Assembly: GCF_024679095.1 (NCBI RefSeq)
Contig: NC_066544.1
Coordinates: forward strand, 2,498,283 to 2,562,282
Reading direction: 5' to 3'
DNA from: Eriocheir sinensis
Taxonomy: Eukaryota > Arthropoda > Malacostraca > Decapoda > Varunidae
DNA: 64,000 bases
Shown here: piece after piece, positions 1-13,558 of the stretch
Position numbering within the stretch: position 1 is the first letter of the stretch
Layout: the number at the start of each line of letters is the position of its first letter
Made by a program: the position numbers and the translations under genes
The notes under the pieces: model-generated
Told to the model about the DNA's origin: nothing
The model's database searches: none
Seen by the model: the letters and a program-made list of their open reading frames with translations, nothing else

Positions 1-365
1 TACTGCTGAGTGAGTAAGTGATTTTTCTTCTCTACGTTGTCGTCATCTGATAGTTGTATTTCTGTTAGTTTTGTCGGATTTCTACAAAGTTAGCTCTTTG
101 AAATTGGGCACCTTTACTTTATTTTCAGTCACTGATGATTGAGTTAATGTCGCCAAGACTAATTTATGATCGCAAGAACCGAGGTGTTCTCCTACCATGA
201 CACTACTGACAAGGTTATCTTGGGTCGTTATAACAAGGTTTAGTATATTATTTTGTCGAGTTGGCTCAGAAACCATTTGGCTTAGATAATTTTCTTCTAG
301 AAATTCGATCATTCTATGTGACTCGCCTTCTGTACCTGACAGTGTCGCCCAGTCGATATGGGAGA
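1..365 (-). mobile_element. CR1-like LINE fragment, end of endonuclease domain
   Basis: This minus-strand segment is a second copy of roughly 10123-10505, with small substitutions and a ~21-bp deletion near its left end. It encodes the end of an apurinic-like (EEP) endonuclease of a non-LTR retrotransposon; the late motif GSCDHKLV matches the family's conserved SDH region. It stops at about 361-368, where the other LINE begins. Only a fragment of the element is present. Confidence 0.8.
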
Positions 366-399
366 GGTGTCCTGATACCCTCCTCTTGAAAGAGTTCAA
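82..399 (-). pseudogene. Chimeric LINE frame: C-terminus of one LINE fused to endonuclease of another
   Basis: This 105-codon open frame starts with the last residues of the LINE at 363-3020 (NSFKRRVSGHLS) and runs straight on into the endonuclease part of the second LINE family (HIDWATLSGTEGE). The second half is almost identical to the copy at 10211-10505. The switch falls at about 361-368, where both parents have a GGGRGAGGT-like stretch, so short homology may have mediated the join. No intact LINE has this order of parts. It is a junction artefact of two insertions or a deletion, not a functional gene. Confidence 0.7.
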
Positions 400-3020
400 T
401 TTGTAGGCAAGAGGAAATACAGATGAAGGAAGATTGTTCCAGAGTTTACCAGCGTGAGGGATGAAAGAGTGAAGATGCTGGTTAACTCAGGGTTTGGACA
501 GTATAGGGATGAGCATGAGTAGAAAGTCGGTGCAGCGGGGGGGGAGGGGGGGGAAGGCATGCAATTCGCAAGTTCAGAAGAGCAGTCAGCGTGAAACTAT
601 CGATAGAAGATAGAAAGAGATGCAACATTTTAAAGGAATTTAAGAGGTAGAAGACTATCAGTATGAGGAGGAGAGCTGATGAGACGAAGAGCCTAGCCTC
701 CACTCTGTCCAGAAGAGCTGTGTGAGTGGAGCCCCCCACATGAGATGCATACTCCATACGAGGGCGGACAAGGCCCTGTATATGGACAGCAACTGTGCAG
801 GGAGAAGAACTGGCGGAGACGGTACAGAACGCCCAGCCTCAAGGAAGCTGATTTAGTAAGAGATGAGATATGAAGTTTCCAGTTGAGATTTTGAGTTAAG
901 GATAGACCGAGGATGTTTAGTGTTGAGGAAGGTGATAGCTGGGTGTTGTCAAAGAATAGGGGATAGTTGTTTGGAAGATTGTGTCGAGTGGATAGGTGGA
1001 GAAACTGTGTTTTTGAGGCGTTGAAGGACACCAGGTTCTTCTTGCCCCAATCAGAAATAATAGTAAGGTCTGAGGCTAGGCGTTCTGCAGCCTCCAGCCT
1101 TGAGTCGTTAAGTTCCTGTAGGGTGGGTCTTCTATTAAAAGAAGTTGAGTAATGCAGAGTGGAATCATTGGCGTAGGAATGGATAGGACAGTTCGTTTTG
1201 GAAAGAAGATCATCAATGAACAACAGAAAAAGAGTGGGAGATAGGACAGAACCCTGTGGGACACCACTGTTAATAGATTTAGGGGAAGAACAGTGACCGT
1301 CTACCACAGCAGAAATAGAACGGTCAGAAAGGAAACTGGAGATAAAGGTACAGAGAGAAGGATAGAAACCGTAGGAGGGTAGTTTGGAAAGCAAAGATTT
1401 GTGCCAGACCCTATCAAAAGCTTTTGATATGTCCAGCGCAATAGCAAAAGTTTCACTGAAACGGCTAAGAGAGGATGACCAAGAGTCAGTTAAGAAGGCT
1501 AGGAGATCACCAGTAGAACGCCCCTTGCGGAACCCATACTGGTGATCAGATAGAAGGTCAGAAGTGGAAAGGTGCTTTTGAATCTTCCGGTTAAGGATTG
1601 ATTCAAAAGCTTTAGATAGACAAGAAAGTAAAGCTATAGGACGGTAGTTTGAGGGATTGGAGCGGTCACCCTTCTTAGGCACAGGCTGTATGAAGGCATA
1701 CTTCCAGCAAGAAGGAAAGGTAGATGTTGACAGGCAGAGGCGAAAAAGTTTGAGCAGGCAGGGTGACAGCACGGAGGCACAGTTTTTAAGGACAATAGGA
1801 GGCACTCCATCAGGTCCATAAGCCTTCTGAGGATTGAGGCCAGAGAGGGCATAGAAAACATCATTTTGAAGAATCTTTATAACAGGCATAAAGGAGTCAG
1901 AGGGATGATGAGTAGGAGGAATATGCCCAGAATCGTCCAGAGTGGAGTTTTTTTTAGAAAAAGTTTGAGAGAAGAGTTCAGCCTTAGAGATAGATGAGAC
2001 GGCAGTGTTGCCATCAGGACTGAGGAGTGGAGGGAAAGATGAAGAAGTGAAGTTGGAGATGTTTTTGGCTAGATGCCAGAAGTCACGGGAAGAGTTAGAG
2101 AAAGCAAGGTTTGGGCATTTTCTATTAATGAAAGAATTTTTGGTTAGTCGGAGAATAGATTTTGCTCGATTTCGGGCAGAAATGTAAAGTTCATAATTAG
2201 CATTAGTTTGAAGGCTCTGGTACCTTTTGTGAGCTACCTCTCTATCATTGACAGCACGAGAACAAGCGTGATTAAACCAAGGCTTTTTAGCGTGAGGAGT
2301 AGAGAAAGAACGAGAAATGTATGCCTCCATTCCAGAGACAATCACCTCTGTGATGCGCTGAGCACACACAGAGGGGTCTCTATCCTGGAAGCAATAATCA
2401 TTCCACGGGAAATCGGAAAAGTACATCCTCAGGTCGTCCCACCGAGCTGAAGCAAAATGCCAGAAGCATCGCCTCTTCGGTGGGTCCAGAGGGTGTACAG
2501 GAGCGATAGGACAGGATGCAGAAATAAGATTGTGATCGGAGGAGCCCAACGGAGAGAACAGTTTGACAGAATAAGCAGAAGGGTTTGAGGTAAGGAAGAG
2601 GTCTAGAATGTTGGGCCGGTCTCCAAGACGGTCGGGAATACGTGTAGAGTGCTGGACCACCTGCTCTAGGTCGTTGAGGATAGCAAAGTTGTAGGCTTGT
2701 TCACCAGGATGGTCAGTGAAAGAGGATGAAAGCCAAAGCTGGTGGTGAACATTGAAATCTCCTAGGATGGAGATTTCAGCGAAGGGAGAGTGGGTCAAGA
2801 TGTGCTCCACTTTAGAATTCAAATAGTCAAAGAATTTTACATAGTTGGTAGAGTTAGGTGAGAGATAAACAGCACAGATGTATTTAGTAATAGAATGACA
2901 ATGAAGTCTTAGCCAGATGGTAGAAAATTCAGAAGAGTCAAGGTCGTGGGCACGAGAGATATCAATGCATGACGTCACAGGGAGCGATGAGCATGGGTTA
3001 GACTCTCGCCCGAGGCCGAG
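363..3020 (-). pseudogene. Jockey/CR1-like LINE ORF2 (endonuclease plus reverse transcriptase), disrupted
   Basis: This is the replication protein of a non-LTR retrotransposon, truncated at its N-terminus. Reading on the minus strand from about 3020, the endonuclease end is visible (ILGDFNVHH, then GSSDHNLIS). The reverse transcriptase follows, with [30 protein letters not shown] and [11 protein letters not shown]. The catalytic box reads YAND instead of YADD, so the first of the two catalytic aspartates is replaced by Asn. The frame is open from 2978 to 693, then shifts near 750 and again near 482; the C-terminal tail (HSFIPHAGKLWNN) is recognisable to about 363. It is inactive by several criteria. 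The family name is approximate. Confidence 0.85.
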
Positions 3021-3263
3021 TCACAGACACATACACGAACGCGGGCTAGTTCTACGGCAAAAAAAAGTTACTAATTTCTACTCATGATTACTCGGCAACC
3101 AGTGGACCTAGAGCGGTCTACTAAATGCCATTCGACAGAGGACAGCGAGTACTAGAAATAGTATATGGTTAATTTCCATTATGTTTATTTACGTTGTAAT
3201 TAGAATGTAAACATGACCCTAAATTTTCCCAAAACCCCCGGACATGGGAGTCGCCTTCTTTAA
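3021..3263. other. Unassigned spacer
   Basis: No coding region, repeat or terminal motif was recognised here. The stretch lies between the 5' end of the minus-strand LINE and the left end of the TTAA-flanked element. Confidence 0.5.
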
Positions 3264-4645
<1,382 letters not shown>

Positions 4646-4681
4646 TTAAACCCATTTGGAGCAGGAGGGTTGAGGAATCAC

Positions 4682-4839
4682 GTGTGACGGCGACAGTAGG
4701 TAGACGTGACCCGTACATGTCAAAGCAGCGCGAAACTCAGGGCGATAATGCGCGAAAGTCAGGATGGTAAGAATTTAGGATTGAGCTCGAAACTCGAGGA
4801 TCACAAAACTCGGATAGCGCGAAACTTGGGAGGGCACTG
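4682..4839. mobile_element. Family B DNA element, right-end fragment
   Basis: This 158-bp piece matches the right end of the fold-back element at 20430-20573: the same order of GCGAAACTC / GCGCGAAA / GATCRCAAAACT motifs, ending in GGGCACTG followed by TA at 4840-4841. The left part is missing. It abuts the (TA)n tract at 4843. Confidence 0.7.
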
Positions 4840-5049
<210 letters not shown>

Positions 5050-5302
5050 GTATTTTCCAGCGTATAGCGCGCACCTTTTCACATAAAAAATGCCTGAAAG
5101 TTTAGCCCTGCGCATTATACGCCGAATGTACAAATTTTTTATGATTTTTTCCTTCTTTGGTGTGTTTTTGAGGGTCTGTTTTTCGTCTTATCCAATAGCA
5201 ACTGCACACTTACCTTTGTTTATTATTGTTAATGATCCTTCATAGTCTATAGCCGTCTTATAATATGTTGCCATAGAATACAGGGCGATCAAGCAACTAC
5301 TA

Positions 5303-7071
5303 CAATACCCTCTCAAGTTTCACGCTATCCGAGTTTTGCGATCCTCGAGTTTAGCGCTTAGTACTAAATTCTTACCATCACGACTTTCGCGCATTACCGC
5401 CATGAGTTTCGCGTTGCTTTGACATGTACGGGTCGCGTCTACTTACCGTCAGCGTCATGTGTGCTGCCTTAAAAGGCGGTGTCCAACCATTGGGGCTATG
5501 GGCAACCGCAATTGCCCGTATGCCCGACCGGGAGCGAGTTGTTGGTTGTCCGTATGAATGGAAAACAGCTGTGAGTACGAGCATGGGTACGTGGGTACCG
5601 AACGGCTGCATGTAAACAAACAGACGACGGCAGTGGCTGAGGAGTGAGGAGCAGTGGAAGATGGCCCACCAAGAGACTCGTAAAATGGACTGGCTGAGCT
5701 GCTTTGCTTACTACTTGATTAACAAGATAAGAGAACACCCCGTGCTGGGGAACCACAGTCCAAAAATCTTTTTATCAAGTCTGTGAAAATTGTAGATCTC
5801 CCGGTGTTGTTTTCCTCTTTTTCTTCTTCTTTTGACCTGTAATGCATGGCAGCGACAGTGAAAAGTAACAATGGAAAATAGCAAAAGGGCATAGAAAACC
5901 AAATTCAGGGAAAGAAAAGAAAAGAAATACACCTAAGTTCAGGGTGAAGTGTATAAGTGCGCAGTGTTAAGTAACTAAAGGCCGATTTCACAGTCACTGT
6001 TTGTTTTGATCATTACCAGTGGCGGCGATCGACACTTTAGTTTTCCATGTGAAATTGGCCTGCAGAGAAAGCGACAGGTGTTGAGAGTGTGTAGTAAGGT
6101 GCGGGCGAGGCTAACCCCGCAGCCGCCACGAAGTGCCATTGTAAAGGCAATACCTCCGACACCATCACCTCACATCACTACCCATCGGCCAGTTTCACTT
6201 GGAAATACTAGAGCAGCGATCCCTGCGACTGATAACGATCAATACAAACAAAATGACTGTGAAAGCGGCCCTAAGCGCATGTTGTGAAGAATAAAAGTGT
6301 GGAAAAGGAGGACCTAAGAAGCGATACAAAGCATTACGGGTCAAAAGAAGAAGAAGGTCCACTATACACTGGCCAGCGTTGCGAGAAATATCTTCCCGAT
6401 GAAATTAGTCATTTTGCTGTATACCATGCATGCGCGTTGTGGGAATACACAGCATTAAAAGTGTTAGTTTGCCTGGATTTGTTCTTTTTTGTCCGCTTGT
6501 GGTCTTTGTGAGCGGTTAGGGAAATATGGAAGCAGTAAACAAGTTGAACCCCTCTGTGAGGTATTTTGTGATTGCGGCGGCAGTTTACGTTCAACAGGCA
6601 TTGGCAAGTCAATCATGATGTTAGTGATTTGATGATATATAACAGAAAGAGTTAGCAGATTATACCATAACACAGAAAACTATCACAAACTATAGCTTTG
6701 TCCAACTGTCCCATGGGTGACCGCGAGCAACCGCCCTTACTTTAGCAGACGACACCACGTGGATCACAAGCGTATATTCAGAACTGCCAGCCAATTGTAA
6801 GACAGCTGCCTTCAACTGCGGCTTCAGAACGACCTGTTCTCACTTCCCATTTTCTGCCTATTGACAAGGTAAATATTTTGAGATAACAAGAAAGTAAAGT
6901 CGAAAAAATTGTGATAACAAGGGAGTAAAGTCGAAAAAAAAAGTATTTTTTTTCCACAGGCCGGAACCAATAAGCGCTTTTTCATGTATTTCAATACCTC
7001 GAGTTTCGCGATTCTCGAGTTTAGCGTTATACCTTCGGAATGAAGCAAGCGCAAAACTCAAGCGGGTACTG
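5303..7071. mobile_element. Family B TA-target DNA element nested in family A
   Basis: Ends are CAATACCCTCTCAAGTTTCA on the left and, read inward from the right, CAGTACCCGCTTGAGTTTTG. TA duplicates lie at 5301-5302 and 7072-7073. The consensus start is close to CAGTACCCTCTCGAGTTTCG and recurs at 18636, 20573, 24043 and 4839. Positions 5396-5800 are nearly identical to 24055-24474. No long coding region is present. It is probably a non-autonomous pogo/Tigger-type element. Confidence 0.75.
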
Positions 7072-7263
7072 TATACAAAAATTAAATCGGTGGAGGATCG
7101 CCCATGCCTTGCTCTTATCCCATTTTTCCATCGGGCGCCATTTGTATGATCTTGATCTTGATGTCACAGGCGCCTTAAGATTGTATGACTAAGGAGCAGT
7201 ACAAGCTACATAAAAAATCATATTGGAAAAAATATCCATGTGTTCATTATTAATTATTAATAC

Positions 7264-7571
7264 TAGTGAGAATAATGAGGTAAATATGATATCATAAACT
7301 GTACATCATGAGTCTTGTACGAGGAGTTATTTCGCGCAACACCAGCCCGGCCGCCATTTGCTTTGTTTACAAACCACACCCATACAACAAACAGCTGCAT
7401 GCCGCGTGTCACCAGAACCGTGTGAATTGTGTCTTCCCTAGTTGTCTGTCATAACCAACGAGTGATGGTGAGAATAATATGCTAATTATGATATCAGAAG
7501 CTGTACATCATCAGTATGTATGGGGATGTATTTCTCACAACACCAGCCCGGCCGCCATTTTCATTGCTTTA
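7264..7571 (+). repeat. Tandem duplication, ~100-bp segments ~200 bp apart
   Basis: The segments 7264-7370 and 7466-7571 share the order GTGAGAATAAT, ATGATATCA, CTGTACATCAT, and CAACACCAGCCCGGCCGCCA. They lie inside family A. The function is unknown. Confidence 0.7.
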
Positions 7572-7773
7572 CTCAAGGACACTTGTCAATTCAAGCAGTA
7601 AAGATTACACCAAAAATATATAAATTTCAGTAAACTGTACATCGTCAATGTTCTTTGACCCATACATATTTCTGAGCATTTTAAGAACTTTTTTTTTTTT
7701 TTTTTCCAAAATTGTTGTCTCAAAGTTTGGGGTGCGCGTTATATGGCGGTGCACGTTATACGCCGCAAAATAC

Positions 7774-7775
<2 letters not shown>

Positions 7776-7849
<74 letters not shown>

Positions 7850-7862
7850 TACATATATATAT
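7776..7862. repeat. (TA)n tract between families A and C
   Basis: An AT dinucleotide run with a few interruptions. It separates the right end of family A from the left end of family C. Confidence 0.95.
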
Positions 7863-7981
7863 ACAGGTAACTCTCGATTTACGCGAGTATTGTGTCCTTA
7901 AAGAGGTCGCGTAAATCAAAAACAATGTAACTCAAACAAGAGGTAGGTTTCTATCGAAAAATAAATATTCACTTCATTCAG

Positions 7982-8041
<60 letters not shown>

Positions 8042-8128
8042 CATAGATTTACATAGAAAATCAGACCACACAGACCCCATGCTCCAGACTAGGTGGTCTG
8101 TCCTTAAACCTAAGTGATTTTACATTAA

Positions 8129-9247
8129 TCAGATGGCTCCAAAACGTTGCTTTTCTACTCTAGTTAATATAATATTAAGTTCAAGGAAGTGATGGTCGAG
8201 CTTGTTTTTAAAGGAGTCAATCGTGTTACACTGGACCACTGATGGTGGGAGTTTATTCCATTCTCGCACTACAACGTTGGTGAAGAAAAATTTGGTACAG
8301 TCTGAATTTACTTGTCTACATTTGAGTTTTGTGCCATTGTTCCTCGTTCGCAAAGTGTCATCGATCATAACCAATTTTGTTCTGTCTACATTCGTGAAAC
8401 CATTAAGTATTTTAAAACATTCGATCAGTTTTCCTCGGAGGCGACGTTTCTCAAGAGAGAACATGTTATGGGTGGAAAGCCTTTCTTCGTAGGATTTGTT
8501 GCGCAAGGAAGGGATCATTTTTGTTGCTCGACGCTGAACACCTAGTTTAGCAATGTCCTTTGCATGGTGGGGAGACCAAAACTGTACCGCATATTCCAAG
8601 TGGGGTCTGACTAAACTATTGTAGAGCGGAAGTATTACATCTTTATTCTTGAATAAAAAGTTTCTTTTAATGAAGCCCAACATTCTGTTCACTTTATTTG
8701 CTGCATCGATGCATTGATGTGAGAATTTGAGGTTTGACACGATTTTAATCCCCAGGTCCTTAACGCATTGAACACTTGTAAGTTTAACGCCGCGTATTTG
8801 GTAATCGAACTTCTTATTTTTTGTTCCAACTTGAAGGACCTGGGACTTGTCTACGTTAAAGGGCATCTCCCATTTATCCGACCAAGCTGAAATTTTGTGC
8901 AAATCCTCTTGGAGGCTTTGCCTGTCTTCGTCAGTGAGAACCGAGGTACCAATCTTTGTGTCGTCTGCAAATTTACTAATGCGATTATTGAGTCCAACAT
9001 CCACATCGTTGATGTAAATAATGAAGAGCACTGGACCAAGAACCGAGCCCTGAGGGACGCCACTAGTGACTGGCGCCCACTTTGAGTTACATCCGTCAAT
9101 CACAACTCTTTGTTGCCTGTTGCTCAACCAATTCGCGATCCATTGGTTTACTTGACCGTCAATGCCTATTTGCTTTAATTTATAAAGTAATTTATGATGT
9201 GGGACTTTATCAAACGCTTTCTGGAAATCAAGATAGACTACGTCCAT
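8129..9247 (-). pseudogene. LINE reverse transcriptase and C-terminal domain (372 codons open)
   Basis: This is the second half of ORF2. It shows [27 protein letters not shown] and the catalytic FADD (KFADDTKIG), then the thumb/C-terminal region typical of CR1/L2 elements (LVRPHLEYAVQFW, EKRRLRGKLIECF, REWNKLPPSVV). The frame ends at a natural-looking stop at 8129. Upstream, between 9248 and 9470, the RT N-terminal motifs (GNYRPISLTS) continue in other frames, so at least one frameshift or stop separates this from the rest. The catalytic residues themselves are intact. Confidence 0.88.
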
Positions 9248-9469
9248 TGATTTGGTTACGTCATAAATTGAGAAGAGATCGTTATAAAAGGTCAGTAGGT
9301 TTGACAGGCATTATCTTTTGTTACGGAAGCCATGTGTGAATCCCCAATTAATGAGTGGCTTTCGAGGTAACTCACAATTTTGTCTCTAATTATGCTCTCA
9401 AGTAGCTTACCTACAATTGAAGTTAGACTAATGGGTCGGTAGTTACCTGGTATTTTTTTGTCTCCTTTC

Positions 9470-10108
9470 TTAAAAATCGGTTACATTAGCCATTTTCCAA
9501 TCCGAAGGGACGATGCCTTGTCGCAAGGACATATTGAATACGGTAGTGAGGGAGGAGAGTATTTCACTCTTTGTTTCTTTAAGCAGTATAGGATATACTT
9601 TGTCGGGTCCGGGACTTTTATTTGTTTTAAGTGAATGGAGAGCTTTAAGGACTTCATCAGTTGTTATTTTAAAATTAGGCAATGCATGCACGAGATTTAC
9701 AATAGTACTGGTGTTGGTGGTAGCGAGAGGAAGACTGTTAGTATTAAACACCGAGGAAAAGTAATTGTTTAAGAGGCTTGCAATGTGTTGGCTGTCAGTC
9801 ACTAGTGCACCGTCGCTGTTTGTTAAAGGTCCAATACCACTTTTGATTGCCTTTCTGTTGTTTATGTAACTGAAGAAAGATTTCGGATTATTTTTACAGT
9901 TGGCTGCAATATTTTCTTCATATCTACGCTTTGCCTGACATACTAGTCTTTTTACTCGTCGCCTGGCATCATTATAAAGTCTAATGTTTTTGGGCGTGCT
10001 TTGTTCTTTCTTTAACCTGTAAAACAATTTTCTCTCATTGACTGATTGTTTAATTTCGCTGTTAAACCACGGTGGGCTTTTATTAGTGTTAATTCGCTTC
10101 TCGCACAA
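9470..10108 (-). pseudogene. LINE ORF2 middle segment (linker and start of RT)
   Basis: A 212-codon open stretch upstream of the RT core. It holds the linker between endonuclease and RT (SPPWFNSEIKQSVNERK, then FFSYINNRKAIKSGIG) and the first RT motifs (KTNKSPGPDKVYP, GIVPSDWKMANV). It is lost by frameshift at about 9470, and it belongs to the same element as 8129-9247. Confidence 0.82.
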
Positions 10109-10210
10109 GGGGACAAATGTGTTCTGCTGAGTGAGTAAGTGATTTTTAAAGCTTAGCCAGGCTTCCTCTACGTTGCCGTCATCTGATAGTTGTATTTCTG
10201 TTAGTTTTTG

Positions 10211-10692
10211 TCAGATTTCTACGAAGTTAGCTCTTTTGAAATTGGGCACCTTTACTTTATTTTCAGTCACTGATGATTGAGCTCTAATGTCGACGCGCAC
10301 TAATTTATGATCGCAAGAACCGAGGTGTTCTCCTACCGTGACATTACTGACTAGGTTATCTTGGGTCGTTATAACAAGGTCGAGTATATTATTTTGTCGA
10401 GTTAGCTCAGAAACCATTTGGCTTAGATAATTTTCTTCTAGAAATTTGATAATTCTACGTGACTCGCCTTCTGTACCTGACAGTGTCGCCCAGTCGATAT
10501 GGGGGAGGTTAAAGTCTCCTAATATCAGTGAGTCGTTGTTATTAAATGACTGCCTTAAGACGCTGTACATTTCAAGGTCGTCATCGAGTGATTGCCCGGG
10601 AGGTCTGTAGGTGACAGATATATTTAAATTGAGTTTTGCAATGTTTATTCGCACGCACAAATGTTCAACGTTACTGTTTCCCGGTGTTTTGT

Positions 10693-10696
<4 letters not shown>
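10211..10696 (-). pseudogene. LINE endonuclease domain fragment
   Basis: The C-terminal two thirds of the EEP endonuclease of the same LINE: SVTYRPPGQSLDDD, LILGDFNLPHIDW, and GSCDHKLVRVDI near the end. It is truncated upstream by a (GA)n run at 10694-10758. Amino acids read beyond 10697 come from microsatellite and hAT sequence, not from the LINE. A stop at about 10211 separates it from the next segment. Confidence 0.8.
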
Positions 10697-10760
<64 letters not shown>

Positions 10761-10850
10761 ATGAGCGACTGGCTAGTATTGGTACCAGTACCATACCGTA
10801 TAGCTGGTACCGTTAGTACCGGTTCTGGTACCGGTACCTGCCCACCCCTA
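10697..10850. mobile_element. hAT-like element, right-end fragment
   Basis: After the (GA)n run, this piece has the GGTACC-rich pattern of the palindromic hAT-like family and ends GGTACCTGCCCACCCCTA at 10850. That equals the right end of the complete copy at 41330. No left end was found nearby; sequence from the same family at 7940-8038 is probably the other side, split by the LINE. Confidence 0.6.
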
Positions 10851-11088
10851 TTGTTGAGTAGTGTGGCAGCGTGGGTATTGTATTTTCGTTCAAGTGGCGC
10901 GCGGGAAGAACTGAGCTCAGCTGTGTGGCCGCAGCGCCGTGTGAGTCCAGTTGCGTGAGACATCTGGTGGCCACTCCATAAAATATCGCGTATAAGTGAA
11001 AAAACGTGTAAATTAAACATTTATTTGGATTTTGGACCCCGCGTTATTTAAAAAACGCGTATACCAAACGCTTAAATCGAGTTTCCTG
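10851..11088. other. Right arm of family C
   Basis: Non-coding remainder of the family C element, ending in its right inverted repeat. No other feature seen. Confidence 0.5.
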
Positions 11089-11233
<145 letters not shown>

Positions 11234-12348
11234 TCATTTTTTACTAGAGAGGTTTTTAACTTTTTACACATGATTACAATATTCTGTGGCTTTATTGGAA
11301 AACTTTGTATTGACCTATTTGATGCAAAATTTGTTAGTGAAGAGAACTAAGGCAATCTAGACTTCATTTTTTCAAATTTAGATGATATTATAGCAGTTTT
11401 AATGAACATGACACAAACTTGTGACGTTATGAATCCAAAACTAAGGACAAAGTTGATAATAACAACAAATAATACATTATATCTACAAAAATATTGTATT
11501 TGAAAGGAAGGATTTTTAGTAAAGTGAATAAAATGACGCTTCTCCATTGTACACAGCAAATGATAAGGATAAGAAAAACGCTGTATAAACTTTTAGATTT
11601 ATTCTGTAGAAAAGAGCAAAATAATCTTCATGAAATACAATTCCTTCTGTGCATTAATAATGCAATAATGAACATGTGGTATCACATAAAAAAATCAAAC
11701 AAAATGAAAATGTTTCACTAATTTTTCATATAATAAACTTTGTTTATCTTCTGCCTAAGGATGCTGTTATTAGCATGGCTGCAGAGTCGGATGGTTGAAA
11801 TCCGACTCTGAGTCCCGACTCAAGACTCTAAGAAAAGCTCCGACTGTGCAACCCTGCTTATTAGAAGAGACAGAAAAAATGGCATCATTGTAAATATAAA
11901 AGATGAGCAAAATACATGTAACGTAAAATCGTATTTCTGTAACTTAAGCATCTCTTGAATAAATAAAAAAATAATTCGCATTTCCAAGCTGGGACAAAAA
12001 CATAAGAAATAACTTTGGTAATTTTAAGCCTCAACGAGACCTTTATTAGACTAGAGCTAAGTATTGAAAAAAGCAATATTATCGATAGTAAAAAGAGCAA
12101 ACATAAATGTTTATTCATGTATCTTATGCAAGAAAGAAAATACTAATCCCATCCATGAACTGAGAAACTGAGAACTGAGAACATAAGCGATGTAAACAAA
12201 CATCTCGTAAATTAATTAGCTACCTGTTTAATTATTATCTTAGGTAATTTTATGCTTCTGGTGAACGTTTCTTAGACTAGAAAAACTGAACAGACAAAAA
12301 TGCATTGCAACAGAAGTATCTACTGAAAGAAACAAATAAGTAGAGGTT
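11234..12348. other. Non-coding interior of element T, with a small hAT-type relic
   Basis: AT-rich, no coding sequence. At 11776-11862 repeated GAGTCGGA / TCCGACTC words end in CTCCGACTGTGCAACCCTG. This looks like the end of a small hAT-type repeat whose ends start CAGGGTTGCACAGTCGGAG. The assignment is tentative. Confidence 0.4.
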
Positions 12349-13558
12349 CTAAAGGTTTTCATAGAAGGACTTGTACTGTTTAGGGATCAGATTCTTTCTG
12401 CACAGTTCCATCAAGTCTTCTTTCTTGGCTTGGGATATTCCAGGCTTTGAACTGTAACAAGGTATGAGTGCCAAACCGCCACTATTTGTCTTCTTCTTTT
12501 TAAGTACAATCACTTCATGAAAATCCTCCTCATAAGAGTGTTTACAGAAAACTGAGCAGGGTGACTCACTTGATATTTTTAATGCTTTAATCTGGTTCAT
12601 CTGGAGACCTTTAATGTTCAAAGTTCCCAAATCTGTTGCAATCATTTTTATGTTAAAGAAATCTTCAAACGTCATTTCTTTTACTTTGAAGGGTTCTCCC
12701 CTCTTTTTTGCTGTTCTGATTCCAGTAATGAAAGTTTCAGGCAGGAAAATTGGCCCACTTTTTTTAAGCCTTTTCATGTTTCGTTCAATGAGCGAATGGG
12801 CCGAATCACCTTCATTCTGGGTGTGCCCTCAAATCAAGTACTTGTGAGTAACAGATTTAATATTCAAGAAGTTGACTGCATATAGGTACAATGAGAGCAT
12901 GAATTTGTTTTTCTGTTGGCCACCACAATTATCAGAATAGAATGTTATATCAGTAATTCCCTTGTCTGAGCATTTTTTCATGAAATCTAGTACACAGCTA
13001 CCCAATTCATTAACGCCTCTGTGACCATTTGATTCGTCCCACACATAGCAATAACATTCATTGGACTTTAAATCGTAGATAGTGAAGTTCAGAACGTTAA
13101 GCTTTGATTTATAGTAGAAGAGGGAAACGTCTCCTTTGGGAAGAGGGAAGACTGCTTGTAGGTCATACACTGCGACAGCATGGGTAGATGGAGTAGTTGT
13201 TTTGTCTAAATTTTTTTCGTTTCTGGAGAGCTGCTTCTGTAAGTGATGTTGATCATAATTTTCTTTCATACTCTGTTTCTCATCATCGTTTGCATTCTCA
13301 AACGCCTGACAGGTATCACATTGGTCTTTTTTAGGGCTGAAAAATGAAATGTTGTATTCATTTTTGAATATGTTATAGTAGTAGGCATAATTTACATATT
13401 CAATTTTTTCTTCTTTACAAATGTTCACATAGTCTCTATGAAGTTCTGCAACTGTTTTACTGCCATCTATGAATTGTCTCGATGTATTGGCTCTCATGTA
13501 GTGGCTTTCTATTCTTGGGATTGAATCGATGTGTTCCCGTACTTTGCTAGATTGGGTG
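12349..13558 (-). pseudogene. Transposase-like protein of element T (RNase-H-like motifs), one in-frame stop
   Basis: On the minus strand a single frame runs from about 13558 to 12349, broken only by TGA at 12829-12831. Conserved-looking parts in order: REHIDSIPRIESHY at the start; a CDTCQAF metal-binding-like motif; YDLQAVFPLPKGD, a possible first catalytic Asp; then CYCYVWDESNGHRG; FYSDNCGGQQKNK, a possible second Asp; and, just after the stop, GHTQNEGDSAHSLIE, a possible Glu. The order Asp-Asp-Glu with such motifs suggests an RNase-H-fold DDE transposase, but I cannot name the superfamily. A CGA-to-TGA change would explain the stop, so the copy is recently dead. The N-terminus is uncertain; an upstream exon is possible. 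Confidence 0.65.

Larger units (their letters stand above)
8030..10696 (-). mobile_element. CR1-like LINE, 5'-truncated
   Basis: A minus-strand non-LTR element running from the endonuclease (10696) through the reverse transcriptase to a 3' UTR (8030-8128). The 3' UTR carries the repeat ATGTAAATCT twice before a (CT)n run. Parts of the same 3' UTR recur at 40245-40390, 56735-56790 and 57108-57200 inside hAT-like copies. Coding pieces are listed separately. Confidence 0.8.
7864..11088. mobile_element. Family C TA-target DNA element carrying nested hAT and LINE pieces
   Basis: The left end begins CAGGTAACTCTCGATTTACG and the right end, read inward, begins CAGGAAACTCGATTTAAGCG. TA lies at 7862-7863 and 11089-11090, inside (TA)n tracts. 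The body is mostly a minus-strand CR1-like LINE (8030-10696) bordered by (GA)n and hAT-derived sequence at about 7940-8038 and 10697-10850. The order therefore implies hAT into family C, then LINE into the hAT. No family C transposase remains. Confidence 0.65.

Noticed and set aside
5424..5615. 63-codon frame also present at 24087-24278 as a conserved gene
   Set aside because: The conservation is that of two copies of the family B element; the frame contains no recognisable protein and other copies do not keep it.
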